In this document: positions 53,695 through 60,947 of the stretch, piece after piece
Layout: each line of letters opens with the position of its first letter
How positions within the stretch are numbered: the first letter of the stretch is position 1
NCBI GenBank assembly: GCA_011390785.1
Contig: JAABRR010000001.1
Location: forward strand, 62,001 to 126,000
DNA from: Sphingobacteriia bacterium
Lineage (GTDB): Bacteria; Bacteroidota; Bacteroidia; Bacteroidales; UBA7960
DNA length: 64,000 nucleotides
Reading direction: 5' to 3'
Program-made: the position numbers and the translations under genes
Notes under the pieces: model-generated
Seen by the model: the letters and a program-made list of their open reading frames with translations, nothing else
Databases searched by the model: none
What the model was told of the DNA's origin: nothing

Positions 53695-54177
53695 ATGCCA
53701 CATGTAAGTATTAAAAGAGTACTCAAATCAATTGCCAACATTTATACGGTAACTTTCATTAGCTTTGCTACCTACATAGTTACCAGCGCTATCTTTGTGA
53801 GCAAATTAGGAACCCTTATTGAACCCGATCAACAAGATATCTATATCATTACCACCGTACTTATCTTTATATTAATCGGTCATGCACCCCTTAGTTACCT
53901 GTGGCCTGAAAAACTTATCAAAAATATTGACCCGGAACTTACCCTTTCGGGGAAATTGGTAGCCTACCGAACGGCAATGTTTATTAGGTATATGGCCATG
54001 AATTCTGCTGGATTACTTATTTCCATTACATTTATGGCAACAGGCAATACCAATCAGATGTATTTACAGGTTATTGTATTGCTTTTCTTCCTTATTTACA
54101 AGCCATCACCCTTTAAAATAGCAGCAGATTTAGAACTAAACGAAGGTGATAAACAAAAAATCATTGCACTATGGTAA
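53695..54177 (+). CDS. Four-helix membrane protein at the end of the carotenoid arm
   Basis: A 160-residue protein with four hydrophobic segments (about 15-35, 48-68, 92-112 and 122-140). It has no His-box motif of carotenoid hydroxylases or ketolases and no cyclase motif. It starts 42 bp after the DUF481-like gene on the same strand and is followed by the sufE promoter, so it probably ends the crt transcript. I do not recognise it. Confidence 0.6.
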   Translation: MPHVSIKRVLKSIANIYTVTFISFATYIVTSAIFVSKLGTLIEPDQQDIYIITTVLIFILIGHAPLSYLWPEKLIKNIDPELTLSGKLVAYRTAMFIRYMAMNSAGLLISITFMATGNTNQMYLQVIVLLFFLIYKPSPFKIAADLELNEGDKQKIIALW

Positions 54178-54224
54178 AATGCAGCTTCAAACAATAACCA
54201 AAATTGATACGTTATTACATTGGA

Positions 54225-54253
54225 TTGCCTTTAAAAAAGGATAAGTAATTTTG
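54225..54253 (+). promoter_or_regulatory. Bacteroidota-type promoter of sufE-sufT
   Basis: TTG at 54225-54227 and TAATTTTG at 54246-54253 are 18 bp apart, a full match. A start near 54259 leaves a leader of about 90 nt. Confidence 0.6.
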
Positions 54254-54350
54254 CATTTTCTGCCTGTTTTCCCCATCAGTGTTTCCGTTAAATATGCAGT
54301 AATAGTTTTAGAAAAAAGCAACCAATGAATTAACCCATAAAAAACACCAA

Positions 54351-54776
54351 ATGAATATTAATCAGATTGAAGAAGAAATAGTATCAGAATTTTCCCTTTT
54401 CGATGATTGGATGGACAAATACAATTATCTTATCGACCTTGGAAAATCAGTAGAGAAAATTGATGAAAAGAACAAAAAAAAGGAATTCCTGATAAGCGGT
54501 TGCCAATCACAGGTATGGGTATATCCTGAATTTAAAGACGGGAAAATCTATTTTAAAGCCGATAGTGATGCACTTATTACCAAAGGAATTGTTGGATTGC
54601 TCATCAGAGTTTTATCTGGCCATCCTCCCAAAGATATTCTTGATGCTGATCTGGCTTTTATTGATGAGATCGGATTGAAAGAACATTTGTCGCAAACACG
54701 CAGCAATGGACTGGTAAACATGATAAAGCAAATGAAGTTGTATGCACTTGCATTTAAAACACAACAGGAAAATTAA
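54351..54776 (+). CDS. sufE: Cysteine desulfuration protein SufE
   Basis: SufE takes sulfur from the cysteine desulfurase SufS and passes it to the SufBCD scaffold for iron-sulfur cluster assembly. The 141-residue protein has normal length and the sulfur-accepting Cys51 in FLISGCQSQVW, followed by the typical DSDALITKGIVGLLIRVLSG stretch. It begins under its own promoter and is 28 bp ahead of sufT. The rest of the suf operon is not in the window. Confidence 0.94.
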   Translation: MNINQIEEEIVSEFSLFDDWMDKYNYLIDLGKSVEKIDEKNKKKEFLISGCQSQVWVYPEFKDGKIYFKADSDALITKGIVGLLIRVLSGHPPKDILDADLAFIDEIGLKEHLSQTRSNGLVNMIKQMKLYALAFKTQQEN

Positions 54777-54804
54777 TTCATTAACCCCTTAAGCATACCC
54801 GAAT

Positions 54805-55128
54805 ATGGACACTTCCAACGACTATATGGATATGGAAATGCGTATTATCGACGCATTAAAAACTGTTTACGACCCCGAAATTCCTGTCAACATTTACGAC
54901 CTGGGGCTTATATATGAAATCAGGGTAAATGATGACAAGTCAGTATATCTGAAAATGACCCTTACAAACCCTAATTGCCCCGTTGCAGATATACTCCCCA
55001 ACGATGTGAAGGAGGCTGTTAAATATGTAGAAGGAGTTGAAAAAGTTGATCTGGAAATGACTTTCGAACCTGAATGGAATAAAGATATGATGAATGAAGC
55101 GGCTATGCTGGAGCTGGGGCTTCTCTAA
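54805..55128 (+). CDS. sufT: MIP18/DUF59 family Fe-S assembly protein, SufT-like
   Basis: A 107-residue DUF59 (MIP18) protein, the SufT-like form without the large PaaD extension. The family motif DPEIPVNIYDLGLIYEI is at about residues 21-37 and TLTNPNCPVADILPNDV carries the conserved Cys. Such proteins help mature iron-sulfur proteins. Pairing with sufE 28 bp upstream supports this role. A dispersed repeat begins right at its stop codon. Confidence 0.9.
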   Translation: MDTSNDYMDMEMRIIDALKTVYDPEIPVNIYDLGLIYEIRVNDDKSVYLKMTLTNPNCPVADILPNDVKEAVKYVEGVEKVDLEMTFEPEWNKDMMNEAAMLELGLL

Positions 55129-55192
55129 AGAGTGCTTGCAAGAAAACGCCAATGGCTAAGTTATACTCGCCTTCAAAACAGTCATTTACGAA
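55129..55192 (+). repeat. Intergenic repeat, copy 2 (after sufT)
   Basis: Shares agtgcttgcaagaaaacgcc plus aat exactly with copy 1 at 51280, then diverges and regains similarity in cgcc...aaaacagtcattta, with a gap of about 8 bp relative to copy 1. It starts at the end of the sufT stop codon. Confidence 0.65.
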
Positions 55193-55207
55193 AAAATTAA
55201 ATAATAT

Positions 55208-55245
55208 TAAAAGCCGGATCCTACAAAGCGTTCGGGTTTTTTATG
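55208..55245 (+). terminator. Possible terminator after sufT
   Basis: An imperfect stem (aaaagccgga with ttcgggtttttt) followed by a long T-rich run lies between sufT and the ABC ATPase gene. Confidence 0.4.
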
Positions 55246-55330
55246 GTTTTTTTTCACTGTTTAGTGTAATAAATAATAATGTAGATAGTCTAACTCGGGG
55301 AATTAATCAATGAACTAAACTCATTAATTT

Positions 55331-56107
55331 ATGATAGAAGTAGTAAATCTGGTAAAAGAATTTCCTCTGGGTAAAAAACAGAGAGAAGAATTGGGTGTGA
55401 AAGATAAAAACCTGAAAGTGTTGCACGAAGTCAGTTTTAGCTGTCAGCCCGGGAGAGTGTTCAGTTTGCTGGGCCCCAATGGTGCAGGAAAAACCACCAC
55501 ACTCCGAATTATTGCCACCATACTGAAACCCACCTCCGGAACCGTTAAGGTTGCCAATATAGACCTTATAGAGAACCCTTCTGAAGCCCGGGCCAAAATG
55601 GGATTTCTGACAGGTACTACGGGATTGTATGAGCGGCTTACACCCAATGAAATGATCAAATACTTTGGCCAGCTCAATGGCATAGATGCCAGGATTGTGG
55701 AAGAGAGAAAGAACCGCTTGTATGACCTGCTGGGCATGCACGATTTTGCCCATAAACGAATCGGAAAACTATCTACCGGTATGCGGCAAAAGGTAAGCAT
55801 TACCCGCACCATGATCCACGACCCTGAAGTGGTGGTTTTTGATGAGCCAACATCAGGGCTGGATGTTATTACCGCTAAAAACATCATAGAACTTATCCGC
55901 GATTGTAAAGACCAGGGAAAAACTGTGATTTTTTCTTCACATATTATGAGTGAAGTAGATCTGCTGTGCGACGATCTGGCCATTATCCATAACGGTCGCA
56001 TCCTTTTTAACGATACCATGGAAAACTTCCGTAAACAAATGACAACCGATAACCTTACCGAAGAATTTATCCATATCGTTTCAGAAAGCGAAGCAGCCAT
56101 TGCATAA
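55331..56107 (+). CDS. ABC-2 exporter ATPase, NatA-like
   Basis: A 258-residue ABC ATPase with Walker A GPNGAGKTT (about residues 49-57), signature LSTGMRQKVSI, Walker B VVVFDEPTSGLD and H-loop FSSHIMSEVD. The subfamily resembles NatA of sodium exporters and many drug exporters. The permease follows after 122 bp of spacer that contains short direct repeats (aaaccctaa). Substrate unknown. Confidence 0.9.
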   Translation: MIEVVNLVKEFPLGKKQREELGVKDKNLKVLHEVSFSCQPGRVFSLLGPNGAGKTTTLRIIATILKPTSGTVKVANIDLIENPSEARAKMGFLTGTTGLYERLTPNEMIKYFGQLNGIDARIVEERKNRLYDLLGMHDFAHKRIGKLSTGMRQKVSITRTMIHDPEVVVFDEPTSGLDVITAKNIIELIRDCKDQGKTVIFSSHIMSEVDLLCDDLAIIHNGRILFNDTMENFRKQMTTDNLTEEFIHIVSESEAAIA

Positions 56108-56229
56108 AGCACAATCTCGTTTAAGACCAAGACACATCGCGGAACGCGAAACGCTAAATGCAAACCGCTAAATTTCGTCTAAAGCCCGGACAAGGCGCCA
56201 AATCCTAAACCCTAAAAAACCCTAAAACT

Positions 56230-57417
56230 ATGTTCAAAAATATATTTACCATCATCAGGAAAGAGATTCTCGATACCTTACGAGACAAACGCACCATCGT
56301 TACCATGGTATTAGTGCCTGTGCTTGTTTTCCCACTCATTTTTATTGCCAGTAGCAGCGTGCAAAAGTCTGTTATGGAAAAAGAACAAGCCAAAACCATC
56401 AAAATAGGTATCGTAAACGAAGACACAGATAAAGCCCTGGAAGATTTTTTGCGTCAGCAGGAAAACGTGGAAATCATTATTCTGGATAATGAAAACCAGC
56501 TGGAGGAACTGGTAAAAAACGATAGCATTATTTACGGCCTTCATATCCCAGCCGGCTTTGCCCAATCCATTGAATCGATGGAACAAATGGCATTAAACCT
56601 CTATTTCTCAGGCACCCGCATTACCGGCAAAGATAGGATAGATCGGTTCATCGAAACCTGGGAAGATCAGGTTGTTGCACAACGACTACAAGATCAGCAA
56701 CTTAGCCAGACTTTTATTAAGCCTTTTGTTACAAAATCTTTCAATGTAGCTTCCGACCAGGAAATGATCGGAAAACTTGCCGGCGGTTTTCTTCCCTATC
56801 TATTCATTATCTTTTGCTTTACAGGTGCCATGTATCCGGCTATCGATCTTTTTACCGGGGAAAAAGAGCGCAGAACGCTCGAAACACTGCTCACAGCCCC
56901 CGTTTCCCGTATCGAGATTCTTATAGGAAAAATGACCGTAATTGCCCTTACCGGACTCATATCGGCCATGCTGGCTTTACTCGGATTGTTTGTAGGGTTG
57001 CAAATATCTGCCGGTTTACCCGATTTCATTATGACTGTGGTAATGGGAATACTCTCATTGAGTTTTATCGTTTATTTGCTCATTATGTTGATTCCATTGA
57101 GTATTTTCTTTGCCGGAATGCTGATTCCGCTGGCCATTTATGCCAAAAACTTTAAGGAAGCACAAAGTATTGTTACACCCCTTACTTTTATTGTGATCAT
57201 CCCGGCTGCCCTCGGCTTGATACCAGGCATAGAATACAATGCCGCCACAGCACTGATACCGATTTTGAACATCACCCTGGCAACCAAAGAAATCATCGCC
57301 GGCACCGTTTTTATTCCGCATTATCTAATCACTGTTGTTTCTCTGATAGCGCTGGCAGCCGTATCTGTGTTGTTTTGTGCCAACTGGTTTGGAAAAGAGA
57401 GCAATGTATTAAGATAG
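56230..57417 (+). CDS. ABC-2 exporter permease, NatB-like
   Basis: A 395-residue ABC-2 permease. One N-terminal helix (about 20-42, with RDKRTIVTMVLVPVLVFPLIF) is followed by an extracytoplasmic domain of about 140 residues and then six hydrophobic segments from about 178 to 385. FTGEKERRTLETLLTAPVSR is the coupling helix region typical of NatB-like permeases. It pairs with the ATPase upstream. Confidence 0.9.
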   Translation: MFKNIFTIIRKEILDTLRDKRTIVTMVLVPVLVFPLIFIASSSVQKSVMEKEQAKTIKIGIVNEDTDKALEDFLRQQENVEIIILDNENQLEELVKNDSIIYGLHIPAGFAQSIESMEQMALNLYFSGTRITGKDRIDRFIETWEDQVVAQRLQDQQLSQTFIKPFVTKSFNVASDQEMIGKLAGGFLPYLFIIFCFTGAMYPAIDLFTGEKERRTLETLLTAPVSRIEILIGKMTVIALTGLISAMLALLGLFVGLQISAGLPDFIMTVVMGILSLSFIVYLLIMLIPLSIFFAGMLIPLAIYAKNFKEAQSIVTPLTFIVIIPAALGLIPGIEYNAATALIPILNITLATKEIIAGTVFIPHYLITVVSLIALAAVSVLFCANWFGKESNVLR

Positions 57418-57474
57418 AAAGAGTTTGAAAGTCTGGTGTCCGAAGCCGGAAGCTAAATGAAGAATTAAGAACGA

Positions 57475-57498
57475 AGTGTTTGCCTTTTGGCAAACACT
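57475..57498. repeat. Perfect 10-bp hairpin between the two exporter pairs
   Basis: AGTGTTTGCC, TTTT, GGCAAACACT: perfect complementarity with a 4-nt loop, followed on the plus strand by A-rich sequence rather than Ts. It could be a terminator of low strength, an operator or a repeat element. Just after it, TTTCAAC-like words repeat three times (57519-57540). Confidence 0.5.
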
Positions 57499-57548
57499 AA
57501 AAATCAAACGTAGAAACCTTCAACATTTCAACCTTTCAACTCCACAAA

Positions 57549-58490
57549 ATGATTCTCAATGTCTCTCAATTAACCAAAAATTTCCGAAATGTGCGGGCAG
57601 TAAAAAATCTCTCCTTTGATGTGATGGAAGGAGAAATATTTGCTTTCCTTGGACCCAACGGTGCCGGGAAGACTACCACTTTACGAATCTTACTTGACAT
57701 TATCAAACCCGATTCGGGAACAGTAGACTGGCACCTGAAAGGGAGCAAATCGGGACTTGCCGATCCCACGATGATGGGATATCTGCCAGAAGAACGCGGA
57801 CTATATCCCGATTTGCCAGTTTTGCGCACCCTGATTTATCTGGCAAGCATCAGGGGCATGAATCCCAGGCAGGCACACACAGAGGCCATGCTGTGGCTCG
57901 AAAAGTTGGGACTAGACAAGCGGGCCAACGAAAAATTACAGGCTTTGTCTAAAGGTAATCAACAAAAAGTGCAATTTGTGGCGTCGGTTTTGCACAAACC
58001 CCGGTTTGCTATTCTTGATGAACCTTTTTCTGGCTTTGATCCGGTAAATCAGGAGTTGTTTATAGGGTTCATCAAAGAGTTGCAACAAACTGGCACAACA
58101 GTATTGCTTAGTGCTCATCAAATGCAGCTGGTTGAAAAGATTGCTTCGCGTGTAATGCTTATAAACAAAGGTGAAGAATTATTTCTGGGCTCATTGGCCC
58201 AGCTGTATGAAAGATATTCTGACAGGAAAACCTTCGAGGTATCTTTCACTTCAGACATACCCATAACTCAATTAACTGAGCTGAAAGGAGCTATTGCTGC
58301 CGACAAGCTGGCCAATGAAAAATACCACATCACTTTCCAATCCGATATGCCAGTGTATGCGATCCTGTCATTACTGGCATCTCTCAAAACCATCAGTGAA
58401 GTAAAAAGCATGACCCCATCACTGCATGATATCTACGTATCGCTGGTAGGAAATAAGTCTTCCATTGAATCTGACAACGTTAACGCCTAA
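57549..58490 (+). CDS. ABC-2 exporter ATPase (second pair)
   Basis: A 313-residue ATPase of the DUF4162-tailed type: Walker A GPNGAGKTT (about residues 35-43), signature LSKGNQQKVQFV, Walker B FAILDEPFSGFD, H-loop LSAHQM, and an extra C-terminal domain (about 225-300) as in YhaQ-like ATPases. It pairs with the permease 12 bp downstream. Substrate unknown. Confidence 0.9.
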   Translation: MILNVSQLTKNFRNVRAVKNLSFDVMEGEIFAFLGPNGAGKTTTLRILLDIIKPDSGTVDWHLKGSKSGLADPTMMGYLPEERGLYPDLPVLRTLIYLASIRGMNPRQAHTEAMLWLEKLGLDKRANEKLQALSKGNQQKVQFVASVLHKPRFAILDEPFSGFDPVNQELFIGFIKELQQTGTTVLLSAHQMQLVEKIASRVMLINKGEELFLGSLAQLYERYSDRKTFEVSFTSDIPITQLTELKGAIAADKLANEKYHITFQSDMPVYAILSLLASLKTISEVKSMTPSLHDIYVSLVGNKSSIESDNVNA

Positions 58491-58502
58491 TACCCAACCG
58501 TC

Positions 58503-59687
58503 ATGAACTATTTTCGTCAACTTCTTACCGTAACCCTTTGGGAATACAAGCGTTTCTACAAAATAAAAAATGAGTTGCTGGGCATAGCTGTGCTTTTAGG
58601 TATGGGTGTAATAGGCTATTATGGCGGCTCGCTGGCAGTTGGGGCGATCGCAGAAAAAGGGGATATTACCATAGCCATGGACCAACCTGAAAAGCTGGAG
58701 GAAATTCTTGCTGATGGATATGTCGTAACCAAAGTGCCAGTTACCGACATTGATGCTGAAATAGAGAAAATCAACACCCGGCAGGAAGGGACTCTTCTGT
58801 GGAAAGAAGATGAAACCTTTGTACTACATGCATGGAAAGAGCCCGCACGCATGAATAAGCTTCGTGAGTACCTGGGTAAGTATCACCAGCACTTAACCAT
58901 GGAAAGAAAAGATTTGTCGCAGTCTGACATGGATGAGCTTATGGGTGACGCTCCACTTAAAACACGCTATGAATACGTGCATCGCCAGGAAAAAACAAGG
59001 TTGGTTGCTTTTTTCTTTGCAGGGATAATGGTGATGACCGTTTTTATTAGTTTTGCCTATCAGTTTACCGCCATTACCGGCGAGAAACAACTACGCATTA
59101 CAGAACAAATCGTATCTGCCATTAAGCCACAAGTGTGGATGGATGGAAAAATACTGGGAATTACCCTCACCAGTCTTTCATCCATGATATCCTATTTCCT
59201 TTTGAGTATTATCGGTGGAATCGTACTTTTTATATTTACTGATCGCCCGGTTTCATCGATCGGCGATTATCTTTACCCCGGGGCCATGGTCCTTTATTTT
59301 CTTTTCACCTTTGCAGGAATATTGCTGTGGAATTCGATGCTTGCCGCGGTGGCATCTATTATTACCGATCCCAACAATTCTGGTAAAGGGGGCCTTATGA
59401 TGCTCCCATCTTTGTTTGTGTTGGGCTCCCTGTTGGTATTGCTGAACCCAGATAACGGAACATCAGTATTTCTTTCGTGGTTTCCGCTTACTTCGGCCAC
59501 GGCTATGCCCATGCGTTGGCTCTCTACCCCAGTGGCGTGGTGGGAGGTAGCCGGATCATTTGCATTGCTGGCTATTACCCTCTATTTTACTAGAAAACTG
59601 GCAGCAAAAATCTTTAGGGTTTCCATTCTGATTAGTGGAAAAGAACCGGGTTGGGGTGAAGTGATAAAACTGGTAAGGAACTCATGA
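58503..59687 (+). CDS. ABC-2 exporter permease (second pair)
   Basis: A 394-residue permease with one N-terminal helix (about 25-45), an external domain to about 165, and six further hydrophobic segments to about 375. The ITGEKQLRITEQIVSAIKP stretch corresponds to the coupling helix of YhaP/NatB-like permeases. Cotranscribed with the ATPase 12 bp upstream. It ends 47 bp before a convergent gene. Confidence 0.88.
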   Translation: MNYFRQLLTVTLWEYKRFYKIKNELLGIAVLLGMGVIGYYGGSLAVGAIAEKGDITIAMDQPEKLEEILADGYVVTKVPVTDIDAEIEKINTRQEGTLLWKEDETFVLHAWKEPARMNKLREYLGKYHQHLTMERKDLSQSDMDELMGDAPLKTRYEYVHRQEKTRLVAFFFAGIMVMTVFISFAYQFTAITGEKQLRITEQIVSAIKPQVWMDGKILGITLTSLSSMISYFLLSIIGGIVLFIFTDRPVSSIGDYLYPGAMVLYFLFTFAGILLWNSMLAAVASIITDPNNSGKGGLMMLPSLFVLGSLLVLLNPDNGTSVFLSWFPLTSATAMPMRWLSTPVAWWEVAGSFALLAITLYFTRKLAAKIFRVSILISGKEPGWGEVIKLVRNS

Positions 59688-59733
59688 GTTTACTTCTCAA
59701 CAGCCCTTACATAAGAAAATAAATCCCGATTTC

Positions 59734-60225
59734 TTAAACCCATTTCAGATCTTCCTTTCGACGGGGAGCTTCAATCTGCTGGAAAACAAACATTTCAAAA
59801 TCATATAAAAAAGGCTCTTTGGTTTTTGCGAGCAGATCATCCAGAGAATAAGCCGCAGAAAGTTGTGGTATGGCCCTTAGTTTCGATATTATTGGGCTAG
59901 AATCGAAGCGGTTGTCGTCAAGTTTTACCAACAACAAATAATCTAAACCTGGTGGGGAAAGAAAGATGGAGCTACCCATACCTGATCGATTACTAACAAG
60001 GTAATATTCGCGACGACAAGAATCATCGTAGTAAAAAAAAACAGAGAAAAAACTGTGCTCAGTATTTTTGGCGGGCAAATACTCAAAGTCAGATGTTCGC
60101 CTTAAGTTAAAGAGCAACTGCCGGTTGAGAAGCCAGCTAAGACGGTAGTCCCTTTCGCTACAAAACAAGCCTACGATTCGAAAATCGGTTTCAAACTGAA
60201 GTTTTAAGATTGTTTTTTTTGCCAT
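59734..60225 (-). CDS. IPExxxVDY family protein
   Basis: A 163-residue cytoplasmic protein. It opens with KKTILKLQFETDFRIVGLFC, and has YRLSWLLNRQLLFNLRR and LSPPGLDYLLLVKLDDN, a variant of the IPExxxVDY motif that names this Bacteroidota family, followed by LRAIPQLSAAYSLDD. Function unknown; in many genomes it lies beside pyruvate kinase, which is not seen here. A minus-strand -7 element lies 25 bp upstream. Confidence 0.75.
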   Translation of the reverse strand: MAKKTILKLQFETDFRIVGLFCSERDYRLSWLLNRQLLFNLRRTSDFEYLPAKNTEHSFFSVFFYYDDSCRREYYLVSNRSGMGSSIFLSPPGLDYLLLVKLDDNRFDSSPIISKLRAIPQLSAAYSLDDLLAKTKEPFLYDFEMFVFQQIEAPRRKEDLKWV

Positions 60226-60249
60226 GAAAAGTACACCCGTTTAATCCTG

Positions 60250-60257
60250 CAAATTTA
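60250..60257 (-). promoter_or_regulatory. Candidate -7 element (TAAATTTG) of the IPExxxVDY gene
   Basis: On the minus strand TAAATTTG fits TAnnTTTG; a leader of about 19 nt would result. No clear -33 element. Confidence 0.4.
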
Positions 60258-60773
60258 AGGAATGAAATGCACTCGGTCATTATAAATATTATTGTCTGGA
60301 ATAAAAAAACAGGTTATCACTGAAACCCACGTTTATTTGCCATAAACGTCAACCTTATGACACGATTGGCGAATTAGCAGCCACCCTGCGAAAATACGAA
60401 ACCTGAGAAAAATCCGTGCTCAAATTTGCCGCCATAGAACTTGTGTATGGGAGTGTCGGGTTTTCTGCCTTCCAACTAAAAAGCGGGATGAGTTCAAATA
60501 TGCTTTTGGCTTCGAAAAACCCACAAAAAGCACCATTCACTGAGCAAGGGTTATCGCTAAATGGCGAGATAAACTCCGCTAAACTGTTTTGAAGTCGTGC
60601 TACTCTTTACCTGGGACAGCTATCAATGAACGTAATAGATGGTGGTAAAAACAATAAATGTAATCCAGCTTATTGCACTTAAAATGAATATTTGAACCAT
60701 CAAAACCCTGAAATAGAGAAAAATCAATAACCACAGTGAATCCCGTTTGGTATTCGTCCGCCGACTGAAAGTA

Positions 60774-60815
60774 GTGGGACGAGGTTTTGGCTGGGCGACT
60801 TCCGGTTCGTCTCAC
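60774..60815. repeat. Hairpin in the gene-free region
   Basis: GTGGGACGA and TCGTCTCAC pair with one mismatch over 9 bp, enclosing a GC-rich 24-nt loop. It may mark an element end. Confidence 0.4.
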
Positions 60816-60890
60816 GAGTAGGGGTTTGATGAAGTTGAGATAGATTATGATGGGAAAATCAGCCTTAATCGCTCGCCTTTAAAGGAAAAA

Positions 60891-60923
60891 AACCCCACAT
60901 CCTATCCGGATGCAGGGGCTTTG
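60891..60923 (-). terminator. Terminator of the large T9SS type A gene
   Basis: On the minus strand CCCCTGCATCC pairs with GGATGTGGGG and is followed by seven Ts, 25 bp after the stop of the 853-residue gene. Confidence 0.8.
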
Positions 60924-60947
60924 ATTTATTAAAACGGTTCAGGTTTG

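Larger units (their letters stand above)
60226..60947. other. 722-bp region without a clear gene, coding-like composition
   Basis: The stretch is richer in G and C than the usual spacers here. Minus-strand frames at 60355-60540 (61 codons, from NGAFCGFFEAKSIFELIPLF) and 60600-60815 (71 codons) are open but have no recognised product, ribosome site or signal. A hairpin at 60774-60815 and the terminator at 60891-60923 are listed separately. It may be a degenerate gene or a dispersed repeat unit. Confidence 0.4.

Noticed and set aside
53695..54177. Carotenoid hydroxylase, ketolase or lycopene cyclase
   Set aside because: No histidine boxes and no cyclase motif; helix pattern alone does not support it.
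56161..56229. Telomere-like aaaccctaa words as a repeat array
   Set aside because: Only two to three short copies in an A/C-rich spacer; too little to call a repeat.
60600..60815. Minus-strand 71-codon frame
   Set aside because: No recognisable sequence, no ribosome site, and its content looks like chance translation of spacer; kept only as part of the unexplained region.
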